The notes: generated by a model not told the origin, from the letters alone. Counted from the stretch's first letter, positions 25,142 to 33,887 are shown. The stretch: 64,000 nt of DNA from Reyranella sp. (GCF_004297265.1 NZ_SCUT01000063.1:81637-145636), one strand, 5' to 3'. A program made the numbers and translations.

Positions 25142-26899
25142 TCAATTCAGCGCCGCACCGCGCGCCACGTCGACGACGAACACCGGCACGGGCCGGTCGA
25201 AGCCCTTCATCATCCGTGAATCCTTCTGGGCCAGAGGGACCCGAGTGCCGATTGCAGCCGCGGCCACCAGGTCGACGAGGATCTCCGAGTCCGCCGCACT
25301 GGAGCAGAGGCGGGAGGCAAGGTTCACGACGTTGCCGATGGCGGTGTAGTTGAGGCGGCCGCCCGAGCCGATCCGCCCGACCGTCGCGGGCCCCATCGCC
25401 AGGCCGATGCCGAAGCCCAGTTCGGGGTGGAGTTTCCGCCATTCCACCAAGAGCTTCTGCACGTTCGCCTGCATGTCGATCGCCATCTCGGTGGCGCGAA
25501 GCTCTGGGTCCGTGCACGGCACCGGCGCGTTGAGCAGCACCATCACGCCGTCGCCGAAGAAGTTTACCAGTGTCGCCCCGTGCGCGCTGACCACCCGCTC
25601 GAGCGCGTCATAGTATTCGCGCAGCATGTCGATGATTTCCTCGGGCTCGGCGTTGGCCGAGAACGAGGTGAAGCCGCGGATATCGCAGAACAGCACCGCC
25701 ACCTCGACCCGCCGCCCGTCGAGGACGCGCTCGTCGCCGGTGCGATCGATCAATTCGGCGATCTGCGGCGCGAGGAAGCGCTTCAGCCTAGCGATGCGCT
25801 CGGAGCGCTCGCGCGAGACTGCCAGCTCTCCCGCCATCTCGTTGAACCGCGTCGCCAGCCGCTCGAACTCGTCGCTGGTCGGGAGGCTGATCCGGTGATC
25901 GAACTGGCCGGCGCCGATACGGGCGACGCCGTCCTCCAGCACGCGGATCGGCTCGACCATGCGCTGCGACAGCCACGAGGCGAGCGCGGCCGCGATCAGC
26001 CCGCCGGCGACCAGGAGGAAGCCGAGACGCCAGAGCGCAGCGTAGATCGGTGCATAGGCCTCGGCGATCGGCTGCTTGACGACCACCTGCCAGTCCACGC
26101 CGGGGACCTGGGCCATGGCCGCGATGACCGTCTTGCCGGTGATGTCCCGGCCGGCCGCCGCCTGTCCGGGCGCGCGGGCCTGGATCGCAGCGCGCAGAGC
26201 CTGGAGCGGTGCTTGCGCAGCCTGGTCGGCGCGCAGCACCAGGCTGATGTCGGGATGGGCCACCAGGCGCCCGGGCTCGTCGAGGACGAACGCCTCACCC
26301 GTGCGCCCAACGCGAATGCCGGAGACGACCTCCCAGATGAACTTGAGGTTGACCTCGGCCACGGCCACGCCGACGGCGGCACGGTTGCCCGCCACCGCGA
26401 TGGTCATGAACGGCTCGGAGTCGTTCTGGAACGTCACGGGACCGAACCAGACGCGATCGGCGCGCGCACCCGTCACCGGGGCGGTCGCGGAGCGGTCCTC
26501 GCCGGCCTCGACCCGGTTGAGGCCGATGCGCGACACGAACAGGCGCTCGCGGCCGGTGCCGTCGACCAGGGCCAGGCTTTCGACGGCTGGCGCCTGGCGC
26601 AGAAGGCGCATCGCGTCGAGCATCCGCCTGTCGCCGGCATTGTCGGTCCACGGCAGCTGCACGGTCCAACTCAGCTGATCCTGTATGCCCTCGATGAAGT
26701 CGTGGATCTTCACAGCGGCCAGGCGGGCTTCGGCGTCGAGAAGCTCGTTCAGCCGGGCGCGCTGGTCGTGATAGCCGAACCAGGCCTCGCCGGCACCCGC
26801 GATCATCAGCGGCGCCACGACGGCCGCGAACAGCGCGCGGAAATATTTCCAGAAGAGCGACCGGTGCTTCGTAGGCGCCCCGGCCGGCTGGAAGGTCAT
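25142..26899 (-). CDS. Receptor-type class III adenylate/guanylate cyclase (Cache-HAMP-cyclase)
   Basis: A 585-residue membrane signalling enzyme. A transmembrane helix lies near residues 18-40, then a periplasmic Cache-like sensor to about 300, a second helix near 305-325, HAMP (MVEPIRVLEDGVARIGAG) and a C-terminal class III cyclase domain (about 400-570). Both metal aspartates are seen, in FCDIRGF and FFGDG. The usual substrate-selecting lysine before the second motif is replaced (LVNFFGDG), as in a subgroup of rhizobial and mycobacterial cyclases. Its ATG overlaps the stop of the solute-binding protein gene, suggesting joint control by a ligand. Confidence 0.88.
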   Translation of the reverse strand: MTFQPAGAPTKHRSLFWKYFRALFAAVVAPLMIAGAGEAWFGYHDQRARLNELLDAEARLAAVKIHDFIEGIQDQLSWTVQLPWTDNAGDRRMLDAMRLLRQAPAVESLALVDGTGRERLFVSRIGLNRVEAGEDRSATAPVTGARADRVWFGPVTFQNDSEPFMTIAVAGNRAAVGVAVAEVNLKFIWEVVSGIRVGRTGEAFVLDEPGRLVAHPDISLVLRADQAAQAPLQALRAAIQARAPGQAAAGRDITGKTVIAAMAQVPGVDWQVVVKQPIAEAYAPIYAALWRLGFLLVAGGLIAAALASWLSQRMVEPIRVLEDGVARIGAGQFDHRISLPTSDEFERLATRFNEMAGELAVSRERSERIARLKRFLAPQIAELIDRTGDERVLDGRRVEVAVLFCDIRGFTSFSANAEPEEIIDMLREYYDALERVVSAHGATLVNFFGDGVMVLLNAPVPCTDPELRATEMAIDMQANVQKLLVEWRKLHPELGFGIGLAMGPATVGRIGSGGRLNYTAIGNVVNLASRLCSSAADSEILVDLVAAAAIGTRVPLAQKDSRMMKGFDRPVPVFVVDVARGAALN

Positions 26900-27909
26900 T
26901 CGATCACCCGATCGGCGCTGCCGAGGATCGAGGGCGGGAAGGAGATGCCGAGATTGTCGGCGGCCTTCAGATTGATGAACAACTCGACCCGCGTGACCCG
27001 CTGCACCGGCAGCTCGGCGGGCTTCTCGCCCTTGAGGATACGGCCGGCGTAAATGCCGGTTTGGCGATGCGACTGGCTGAAATCGCCGCCGTAGCTCATC
27101 AGGCCGCCGGCCAGCGGGAAGTCGCGCGACTGGGTCATCGACGGCACGGCATGACGCACCGAGAGCGCGGCTAGCTGCGGGCTGCGATAGGCGAAATAAG
27201 GATCGGAACTGAAGACCAGCCCGCCCGCCCCGCTGTCGCGCACCGCGGTGAACATGCCGGGAAACTCCTGCTCCTGGCTGCCGTACAGCACGACCAGCTC
27301 GACGCCGAGCGCATCGGCCGCCGCCTGCAGGTTCTTGAGCTGCGCACCCGAGGTTGGACTCGTCGGGTTCATTGCAACGGCGAACTTCCCGGTTGCGGGC
27401 CGCAGCTCCCGCATGAACTCCAGCCGCTTGCGCGAGACCTCGACGCTGAGGCTCGACACGCCGGTGAGGTTGCCGCCCGGTCGCGACAGACTCGTAACGA
27501 CGCCCAGTGCAATAGGATCGCCGCCCATTTCGAAGACGATGGGAATGGTCGAGGTCGCGGCCTTGGCCGCCAGCGCGACCTCGGCGCCGCCGGCCGCCAC
27601 GATCACGTTGATGTTCCTCGCCGCCAGTTCCCTCGCTAGCGCCGGCAGGCGGCTGTATTGGCCTTCTGCCCACTTGTACTCGATGGCGACGTTGCGTCCC
27701 TCGATGTAGCCCGCTTCCGCCAGCCCCTGCCGGAAGGCTTCGAGACGGCTGCGGTAACGTTCCTGCGTCTCGGAACCGAGATAGCCGATGACGGGCATGG
27801 ACTGGGCCCGCGCGGAGACGGTCCAGCCCGCGACGCCGCCGAGCAGCGCCATCGCGATGCGCCGGTTCAATCCCGTTCCGCCTTCACCACCAAGGTGCCT
27901 GACCCGCAC
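26896..27909 (-). CDS. ABC-type solute-binding protein (ABC_sub_bind/TrpX-like)
   Basis: A 337-residue exported binding protein of the PF04392 type. An N-terminal signal with an Arg pair (LNRRIAMALLGGVAGWTVSA) precedes the mature start at AQSMPVIGYLGS. Family marks are EGRNVAIEYKWAEGQ, PIVFEMGGDPI and SRPGGNLTGVS. Relatives bind aromatic amino acids or other small ligands. No permease or ATPase gene accompanies it; instead it overlaps the receptor cyclase by ATGA. The annotated GTG start may be too far upstream; a TTG start near residue 14 with a better ribosome site is possible. Confidence 0.85.
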   Translation of the reverse strand: MRVRHLGGEGGTGLNRRIAMALLGGVAGWTVSARAQSMPVIGYLGSETQERYRSRLEAFRQGLAEAGYIEGRNVAIEYKWAEGQYSRLPALARELAARNINVIVAAGGAEVALAAKAATSTIPIVFEMGGDPIALGVVTSLSRPGGNLTGVSSLSVEVSRKRLEFMRELRPATGKFAVAMNPTSPTSGAQLKNLQAAADALGVELVVLYGSQEQEFPGMFTAVRDSGAGGLVFSSDPYFAYRSPQLAALSVRHAVPSMTQSRDFPLAGGLMSYGGDFSQSHRQTGIYAGRILKGEKPAELPVQRVTRVELFINLKAADNLGISFPPSILGSADRVIE

Positions 27910-28043
27910 GGTCGTCTCCCCGTCAACGTCGCGCCGTCACCCGGAAACGATAGCGCCGCGACCGGACTTCGGAAAGCAGCCCAATCGCGTAAAGAGGCGC
28001 AGAAATCAAGCGGTGTTCTACCGGCCGACGCTGCCCGTAGACG

Positions 28044-28439
28044 TCAGGCGCCCTCGCGCTCCTCCCAAGCGTAGTCGTAGAAAACGCGGATGAAGTTGCC
28101 GTCGAGGTCCTCGGCGAAGAATTCGTAGAGCTTGGCATCGGGATGCGCCGCCGGTGGACCGGATAGCCTCGCGCCGACGACTTGCCATTCGCGATGAAGC
28201 TCGTCGATCTCCTCCCGGCCATCGAGGTTCAGCCACAGCAAGATCGGACCACGCACGCCGAGCGGCGCCCGAAACTGTTCGTTCGACAAGAACATGCGCG
28301 TGGCGCCCCGCGAGACGCAAGCGAGGCCGATCCCGTCCGCCGACCAGTCGATGTTGAAGCCCAGGCGATCGCGATAATAGGCGAGCGCGGTAGCGAGATC
28401 CGCGACAGGAACGTCGGGACACATCGCCGGGAACTTCAC
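28044..28439 (-). CDS. Glyoxalase/bleomycin-resistance (VOC) family protein
   Basis: A 131-residue VOC-fold protein with a GTG start. The first beta-alpha unit is VPVADLATALAYYRDRLGF, and the final strand FFAEDLDGNFIRVF carries the usual end-of-module acidic residue. One VOC unit pair is present, so it would act as a dimer. Members include metal-dependent lyases, dioxygenases and drug-binding proteins; the function is open. It starts three bases after the stop of the large membrane protein gene, so the two are cotranscribed. Confidence 0.82.
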   Translation of the reverse strand: MKFPAMCPDVPVADLATALAYYRDRLGFNIDWSADGIGLACVSRGATRMFLSNEQFRAPLGVRGPILLWLNLDGREEIDELHREWQVVGARLSGPPAAHPDAKLYEFFAEDLDGNFIRVFYDYAWEEREGA

Positions 28440-28442
28440 GGA

Positions 28443-29975
28443 TCAGCGCTCCCGCACGAAGATCACGGCCGCCTCATCGGCATAGGCCTGGCGCCAGCCC
28501 GGAAGGCGGGCGAGCAAACGATTGGCCGGCTGGTCGGGCGGCATGAAGGTCCAGTCGATGCGGTTGCGCTCGAGCAGCTGCTCCAGCGATTCGCCGCCGC
28601 GCAGGCCAATCGTGTCGGCATAGCGCCGGATGAAGGCGCGGCCGTAGAGCTCGCCCCTGCCGTCGATGAAGGTCGGCACGCCGGCATGGATGAGATAGCC
28701 GCCGAAGACATAGTGGTTGAGCACGCGGCCGCCGATCCCCGCCTGCTTCACATAGGCCATCGCGGTCGAGGGCATGGTCGAGAGCGGCGGCACGATGCCG
28801 GCGTAGCGCACGAGGCCCAGCGCGATCAGCGCGCAGCAGGCGACGCCCACGACGACGGCGGCGCGCCCGGCAGGCAGCGCCAGCGCGGCCGCCTGCCCGG
28901 CGAGCGAACCGTCGCGGCCGACAGCGGAGTCGGGCCGCAGCGCCGGCCACTGACGTGCCAGCAGCGGCGCCAGCGCCAGCGGCGCGAGCATGGCCAGCAG
29001 CTCGGCATTGAAGGCATAGCGCAGATAGAGGTGCAGCAGGCCGAGCACGATCAGGAGCCGCAGCAACGGCAGCTTCAGCCCGCGCGACAGCGCGGCATAG
29101 AGCGCGATCAGGAGCACCAGCTCCTGCAGCGGCGCCTTCTGGAAGTCTGGCGACTTCCATTCCGCGATGAAGGCCAGCGTGTCGTCGAGGGCGAAGATGC
29201 GCAGCGTCACCCAGATCGATTCGGGTCCGTAGGGCGTGATGCAGGCCGCGAGGAACGAGGCCACGCCGAACTTCGCCCAGCCGGACAACAAGGCCTTGCG
29301 CTCCGCGGCACCGCGCGCGCCGACCACCGCCTCGACCGCAAAGGCGACGCCCAGCAGCAAGCCCATGATGAAGCTGCCATGCAGGTTGGCCCACAGCAGC
29401 ATGACGAGCAGCAGCAGCGGCGCGGGCGCGCGTCTCTCCTCGACGGCGCGCACCAGGCCAGCCATCCAGAGCAGCATGAACGGAAAGGCGAGCACGGCCG
29501 GCCGCGCGAGGAAGTGCGGCAGGATCATCGCGATGGCGGCCAGCACGAAAACCGCGGCCGGCAAGGGCCGCAGATCGCGCAGCAGGAGCCGCAGCATCAG
29601 CGCGAAGGAGGCGGTGAGCGCGCCCGCGGCCAGCACGGTGACGCCGCCCCAGCCGCCGAGCCTGAACGCGACCGCCATCAGGAGCTGCGACAGCCATTCC
29701 TTGGCGATCCAGGGCTGGCCCGCGAAGGAGAAGGAGAACGGATCGACCGTCGGCACGGTGCCCTTGGCCAGCATCCAGTTGCCGACGGCGATGTGCCAGT
29801 GTGTGTCGGGATCGGCCAGCAGCGGCAGTCCGCTGCCGTTGGCGAGGCAGATGAAGAGGAGCAGACCCAGCACCAGGGGCCAGGACAGCGACCAGGCCGA
29901 ACGCGGCTCAGCCGCGACTCTCGACTCGTCCTCGGGAAAATCAGGGGAAACCGTGAGGCCGGAAGTGACGGCCAT
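28443..29975 (-). CDS. Polytopic membrane protein, possibly GT-C-like
   Basis: A 510-residue protein with a cytosolic N-terminus and about 10-12 transmembrane helices. After the first helix comes a conserved-looking loop, PDTHWHIAVGNWMLAKG and VDPFSF, of the sort seen in GT-C glycosyltransferase-like and related membrane proteins. A soluble C-terminal part (about residues 420-510) carries YGRAFIRRYADTIG. No catalytic role is proven. An Asp-His-Trp cluster in the first loop could bind a lipid-phosphate sugar. It is followed at three bases by the VOC gene. Confidence 0.65.
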   Translation of the reverse strand: MAVTSGLTVSPDFPEDESRVAAEPRSAWSLSWPLVLGLLLFICLANGSGLPLLADPDTHWHIAVGNWMLAKGTVPTVDPFSFSFAGQPWIAKEWLSQLLMAVAFRLGGWGGVTVLAAGALTASFALMLRLLLRDLRPLPAAVFVLAAIAMILPHFLARPAVLAFPFMLLWMAGLVRAVEERRAPAPLLLLVMLLWANLHGSFIMGLLLGVAFAVEAVVGARGAAERKALLSGWAKFGVASFLAACITPYGPESIWVTLRIFALDDTLAFIAEWKSPDFQKAPLQELVLLIALYAALSRGLKLPLLRLLIVLGLLHLYLRYAFNAELLAMLAPLALAPLLARQWPALRPDSAVGRDGSLAGQAAALALPAGRAAVVVGVACCALIALGLVRYAGIVPPLSTMPSTAMAYVKQAGIGGRVLNHYVFGGYLIHAGVPTFIDGRGELYGRAFIRRYADTIGLRGGESLEQLLERNRIDWTFMPPDQPANRLLARLPGWRQAYADEAAVIFVRER

Positions 29976-30175
29976 GCGGGGGTGGCTCCGAAATCAGGGG
30001 AACAAGCACCCCTAATCAATTGATATACATTACAGTTTCCCCAAATACCACTAATAGATCACGGAGCGCGGGCGCCGGGGCCTTCTTTAGATTCGTTCGT
30101 TTCGTTTATTTCGTCTGTTGCGTTTGCTCATCAGTAATCCGGCTTTTTCTCCCGCGTCCTGCTAAAGGAAAGACG

Positions 30176-32401
30176 ATGAAAGCGGCGCCCCTCCTCAAGG
30201 ATCTCGTGCTCGTGGGCGGCGGCCATTCGCACGTCCATGTCGTGAAGAGCTTCGGCATGAAGCCGATGCCGGGTGTCCGGCTCACCCTGATCGGGCGGGA
30301 CATCGAGACACCCTACTCCGGCATGATCCCGGGCTTCGTGGCCGGCGCCTACTCCTTCGACGAATGCCACATCGATCTCGCTCGGCTCTGTGCCTGGACC
30401 GGCGCGCGATTGATTCATGCCGAGGCGATCGGACTCGATCGCGCGAACCGGCAGGTGCTGCTGAAGGATCGGCCGCCGGTCTCCTACGATCTCGTGTCGC
30501 TCGACGTCGGCTCCTCGCCCAGCATGGACCAGATTCCCGGCGCGGCCGAGCATGCGACGCCGGTCAAGCCCATCGCCGAACTCGGCCGCCGCTGGCTGGG
30601 CTTCCTCGAAAGGGTGAAGGATTGGCAAGGCGCGTTGCGCATCACGGTGATCGGCGGCGGCGCGGGCGGCGTCGAGCTGGCATTGGCCATCGACCATCGA
30701 CTGCGTACCGTCGCGCGCAACGCCGAGGTCTCCGTCACGCTCGCGACCAAGGGCGAGATCCTGTCGGGGCAGGCGGCGGCCGCGCGGCGGCGCATGCGCG
30801 CGATCTTCGAGCGCCGCGGCGTGCGGCTGCTGGAGAACGCCGCCACGACTCGTATCGACGCCGATGCGGTGCATCTCGAGTCGGGCGAACGGCTGCCGGT
30901 CGACGACGTGTTCGTGGTGACGCAGGCCAGTGCGGCCGCATGGTTCGCCGGGACCGGCCTGCCGCTCGATGAGCGCGGCTTCTTCGCCGTGGAGCCGACC
31001 CTCGCCTCGAAGGGCGATCCACTGGTGTTCGCCGCCGGCGATTGCGCGAGCGTGACCGAACATCCGCGTCCCAAGGCTGGCGTCTTCGCGGTGCGACACG
31101 GTCCGCCACTCGCCGCCAACCTGCGTCGCGCGTTGCTGGGACAGGCGCTGCAGCCCTTCACGCCGCAGCACCGCTATCTCTCGATCCTGGGCAGCGGTGA
31201 CGGGCACGCGGTGGCGACGCGCGGCGCGTGGGCCGTCGAAGGGACGTGGGTGTGGCGCTGGAAGGACCATATCGACCGCAAGTGGATGCGCATGTATCGC
31301 GAGCCGCCGGCGGAGCCGATGGACACGGCCGCACGGGCAGCACCGCCCGATCCGGCGCTGGCCGATGCCGAAGCGAGACGCCTGCTGACCGACATCGGCA
31401 TGCGCTGCGGCGGTTGCGGCGCCAAGGTGGGGGCCGGCGTGCTCGATCGCGTGCTGGCGCGCCTCGGTCCTTCGCCCGCCGCGAACGTCACGATCGGCCT
31501 CGATGCGCCCGATGACGCCGCGATGATCGAGGTGCCACCGGGCCAGGCGCTGGTGCAATCGGTCGATTTCTTCCGCACCTTCATCGACGATCCCTTCGCC
31601 TTCGGCGAAATCGCCGCCGTGCATGCGCTGGGCGACGTCTGGGCGATGGGTGCCAGACCGCACAGCGCGCTCGCGCTGGCGGTCGTGCCGGCGGCGGCCG
31701 AGCGGCTGATGGAGGAAGACCTGTTCCAGATGCTGTCGGGCGCGCGACGCATCCTGGACGGTGCGGGCTGCGCGCTGATCGGCGGCCATTCCGGCGAAGG
31801 CCCGGAGACGGCGCTGGGATTCTCGGTGAATGGCCTCGTCGTCACGTCACAAGCCTTGCGCAAGGGTGGGCTGAAACCGGGCGACAGGCTGGTGCTGACG
31901 AAGCCGCTCGGCACCGGTGTGATCTTCGCCGCCGCGATGCGCGGCATGGCGAAGGCAGGCTGGATCGAAAGCGCCCTCGTCTCGATGCGCATGCCATCGG
32001 GCGATGCTGCACGTGCGTTGGTGGTGGCGGGCGCGCATGCCTGCACCGACGTGACGGGCTTCGGCCTCGCCGGCCATCTCAGCGAGATGATACGCGCCAG
32101 CGGCAACGTCATGGTCGAGTTGCATCTCGACTCGCTGCCGGTGTTGCCGGGAGCCCTCGAACTGTTCGCGCGAGGCTATGCGAGCTCGTTGCAGCCTGCG
32201 AATCTGCGCGCGCGTCATCTCATCGATGGTCTCGATCGCGCGCAGGGTCATGCGAAGATTCCTCTGCTGTTCGATCCGCAAACCGCGGGAGGATTGCTCG
32301 CCGCAGTACCCGCCGGTGCCGAACTCAGCGACCACATGACTCACATCGGCACGATAAAATCACGCGAAGAATACGTGACAGAGATAAGACTCGTGATCTA
32401 G
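30176..32401 (+). CDS. selD: FAD-dependent oxidoreductase fused to selenide, water dikinase (SelD)
   Basis: A 741-residue fusion. Residues about 1-370 are a pyridine-nucleotide-disulfide (NDH-2-like) flavoprotein (VLVGGGHSHVHV, TVIGGGAGGVELA, VFAAGDCA). Residues about 405-741 are SelD, which makes selenophosphate from selenide and ATP. C414 and K417 in GGCGAKVG match the catalytic Cys17/Lys20 pair, and DDAAMIEV, GGHSGEGPE and DVTGFGLAGHL are ATP/Mg motifs. Selenophosphate feeds selenocysteine or 2-selenouridine-tRNA synthesis, but no partner gene is in the window. AAAGGAAAG before ATG 30176 supports this start over 30020. Confidence 0.93.
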   Translation: MKAAPLLKDLVLVGGGHSHVHVVKSFGMKPMPGVRLTLIGRDIETPYSGMIPGFVAGAYSFDECHIDLARLCAWTGARLIHAEAIGLDRANRQVLLKDRPPVSYDLVSLDVGSSPSMDQIPGAAEHATPVKPIAELGRRWLGFLERVKDWQGALRITVIGGGAGGVELALAIDHRLRTVARNAEVSVTLATKGEILSGQAAAARRRMRAIFERRGVRLLENAATTRIDADAVHLESGERLPVDDVFVVTQASAAAWFAGTGLPLDERGFFAVEPTLASKGDPLVFAAGDCASVTEHPRPKAGVFAVRHGPPLAANLRRALLGQALQPFTPQHRYLSILGSGDGHAVATRGAWAVEGTWVWRWKDHIDRKWMRMYREPPAEPMDTAARAAPPDPALADAEARRLLTDIGMRCGGCGAKVGAGVLDRVLARLGPSPAANVTIGLDAPDDAAMIEVPPGQALVQSVDFFRTFIDDPFAFGEIAAVHALGDVWAMGARPHSALALAVVPAAAERLMEEDLFQMLSGARRILDGAGCALIGGHSGEGPETALGFSVNGLVVTSQALRKGGLKPGDRLVLTKPLGTGVIFAAAMRGMAKAGWIESALVSMRMPSGDAARALVVAGAHACTDVTGFGLAGHLSEMIRASGNVMVELHLDSLPVLPGALELFARGYASSLQPANLRARHLIDGLDRAQGHAKIPLLFDPQTAGGLLAAVPAGAELSDHMTHIGTIKSREEYVTEIRLVI

Positions 32402-32459
32402 ATGCAATCAGGAGCGGTGCGCCCCGTGCCGTTCCTTGACATGGACAGGGAGATTTCAG

Positions 32460-32594
32460 ATGGCTGCGAAGAAGAAGGTTGCGAAGAAGAAGGCAGTGAA
32501 GAAGGCCGTTGCAAAGGCGAAGACCAAGACCGCCGCCAAGAAGGCCGTGAAGAAGGTCGCGAAGAAGGCAGCTTCTCGCCGCAAGCGCCGCTAG
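32460..32594 (+). CDS. Lysine-rich histone H1-like small protein
   Basis: A 44-residue protein, MAAKKKVAKKKAVKK continuing in Lys/Ala/Val repeats and ending SRRKRR. It is about 45% Lys plus Arg with no acidic residue. The composition is that of the C-terminal tail of histone H1 or of Chlamydia Hc- and AlgP-type nucleoid proteins, which bind DNA or RNA non-specifically. A GGGAG ribosome site lies seven bases before the ATG, and the frame is closed by TAG, directly followed by the OsmC leader. It begins 58 bp after selD. It may be a short chromatin- or ribosome-associated protein; its role is unproven. Confidence 0.72.
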   Translation: MAAKKKVAKKKAVKKAVAKAKTKTAAKKAVKKVAKKAASRRKRR

Positions 32595-32650
32595 ACTGAT
32601 GCGAGGGCCCGGCAACGGGCCCTCCAGCATCGGGAGGCGACGACGGCACC

Positions 32651-33055
32651 ATGGCACACGCAAAGGCAAGCATCGGCACCACCAACTACGTGACGGCCAT
32701 CGCGACAGGCCATGGCGGGCGTCACAAGCTCACGGCCGATGAGGGCCCTGAACTGGGCGGCACGGATGCCGGTCCCGCTCCCTACGATCTTCTCACTTCG
32801 GCGCTGGGCGCCTGCACGGTCATCACGCTCCGCATGTATGCCGAGCGCAAGCAGTGGCCGGTGACGGCGGTCCATGCCGATATCCATTTCAGTCGCGACG
32901 GCGACAAGCAGCGCATCGACCGCGTGCTGACCATCGAGGGCGCCGTCGACGACGAGCAGAAGAAGCGCATGGCCGACATCGCGGAGCGCACGCCGGTGAC
33001 GCTGACCCTGAAGAACGGCCTGGAGATCAGGACGTCGCTCTCTCAGTCTTCCTGA
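32651..33055 (+). CDS. OsmC family protein
   Basis: A 134-residue OsmC/Ohr-fold protein, cytosolic. The first active-site cysteine is C55 in LGACTVITLRMYA, preceded by the characteristic APYDLLTSALGA. The second, usually in a C-P-V context, is replaced by T114 (AERTPVTLTL). Two-cysteine members reduce organic hydroperoxides; a one-cysteine form resembles the YhfA-like subgroup, whose substrate is unknown. The stop codon lies inside the first arm of an inverted repeat at 33051. It sits 56 bp after the lysine-rich gene. Confidence 0.88.
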   Translation: MAHAKASIGTTNYVTAIATGHGGRHKLTADEGPELGGTDAGPAPYDLLTSALGACTVITLRMYAERKQWPVTAVHADIHFSRDGDKQRIDRVLTIEGAVDDEQKKRMADIAERTPVTLTLKNGLEIRTSLSQSS

Positions 33056-33105
33056 ACGCAGCGAAGGACTCTGTTGCTGGCGCAAGATCCTTCGCTGCGC
33101 TCAGG
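33051..33105. repeat. Inverted-repeat element (CCTGAGCGCAGCGAAGGATC family)
   Basis: The left arm 33051-33072 reads CCTGAACGCAGCGAAGGACTCT, and the right arm 33085-33105 is its inverted near-copy, separated by 12 bp. The motif is a common dispersed repeat in alphaproteobacterial intergenic regions. It lies between the convergent OsmC and RraA-like genes and provides the OsmC stop codon; the stem could also end transcription from both sides. Confidence 0.72.
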
Positions 33106-33118
33106 ATGACACGGGATC

Positions 33119-33835
33119 CTACTTCCTCCCTCGCGCCTTCCACGCCTCGAAGTCGCGCTTCGCTTCTTCGCCGGCCACAGGAAACAGGCCTTTGAGCGAC
33201 CGGCCGCGCGCGACCTCGGCTTCGGCGAATTCCTCGTAGGCGTAAGTGTCGAGGGCTTCCTGAGCCACGGCCTCGACGATGTCGGGCGGGATCACGAGCA
33301 CCGCATCGCGGTCGCCGACGACCACGTCACCGGGATAGACGGCGACGCCGCCACAGGCGATCGGCAGGTTGAGATCGACCGGACGGTGGGCGATCGGGCT
33401 GGGCGGCGATGACGGACGGCGGTGATAGGCCGGCAGACCCGTCTTGTGCACGCCATCGGTGTCACGAAAGCCGCCGTCGGTGACGATGCCGGCGGCGCCG
33501 CGCGCCTTCAGCCGGCCGACATAGAGATCGCCCGCCGAGGCCGCCCGCGAATCGCCGCGGGAGTCGATCATCAGCACATGACCCGGCGGGCACTCCTCCA
33601 TCGCCTGCGGCTGCACCATCGAGCGGCTTGTCGAGGCCGGCCCGTCCTTGTCCTCGCGCGAGGGGATGAAACGCATGGTGAAGGCCAGCCCCACCATGCG
33701 CGGCTGCTCGGGTCGGATCGGCCACACATCGTACAGGGTCATGCTGCGCAGGCCCCGCTTGTTCAGCACGCCGGTCAAAGTCGAGGTGCCGACTTTCGCG
33801 AGCGCCTCCCGCAGGTCGGATGACAGGACGGACAT
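33119..33835 (-). CDS. RraA-like family protein / HMG aldolase-type
   Basis: A 238-residue protein of the RraA/4-hydroxy-4-methyl-2-oxoglutarate aldolase family. The core is SAGDLYVGRLKARGAAGIVTDGGFRD around residues 100-125, in which the R-G-x-G-x-V-x-D-G-x-x-R-D pattern carries the metal and keto-acid binding residues; the later GDVVVGDRDAVLVIP is also typical. Family members are aldolases/decarboxylases of 4-hydroxy-2-oxo acids, or regulators of RNase E. With no RNase or protocatechuate genes beside it, the specific role is open. It is divergent from cinA with 52 bp between starts. Confidence 0.88.
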   Translation of the reverse strand: MSVLSSDLREALAKVGTSTLTGVLNKRGLRSMTLYDVWPIRPEQPRMVGLAFTMRFIPSREDKDGPASTSRSMVQPQAMEECPPGHVLMIDSRGDSRAASAGDLYVGRLKARGAAGIVTDGGFRDTDGVHKTGLPAYHRRPSSPPSPIAHRPVDLNLPIACGGVAVYPGDVVVGDRDAVLVIPPDIVEAVAQEALDTYAYEEFAEAEVARGRSLKGLFPVAGEEAKRDFEAWKARGRK

Positions 33836-33887
33836 GGTGCTTCTCTCCCTCTCGATTTTGCGTCGACCTTAGCCGATACTCCCGCGA

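Noticed and set aside
26900..27673. Extension of the cyclase frame into the binding-protein gene
   Set aside because: It is a shadow of the binding-protein gene in another frame; ATG 26899 overlaps the preceding stop in the usual coupled way.
28182..30023. 613-codon rightward frame
   Set aside because: It is antisense to the membrane and VOC genes, with Gln/Arg/Asp-rich low-complexity translation.
29976..30175. Possible promoter TTGATA near 30020 for selD
   Set aside because: The -10 at the right spacing (AAATAC) is poor; the region is AT-rich but no clear promoter can be claimed.
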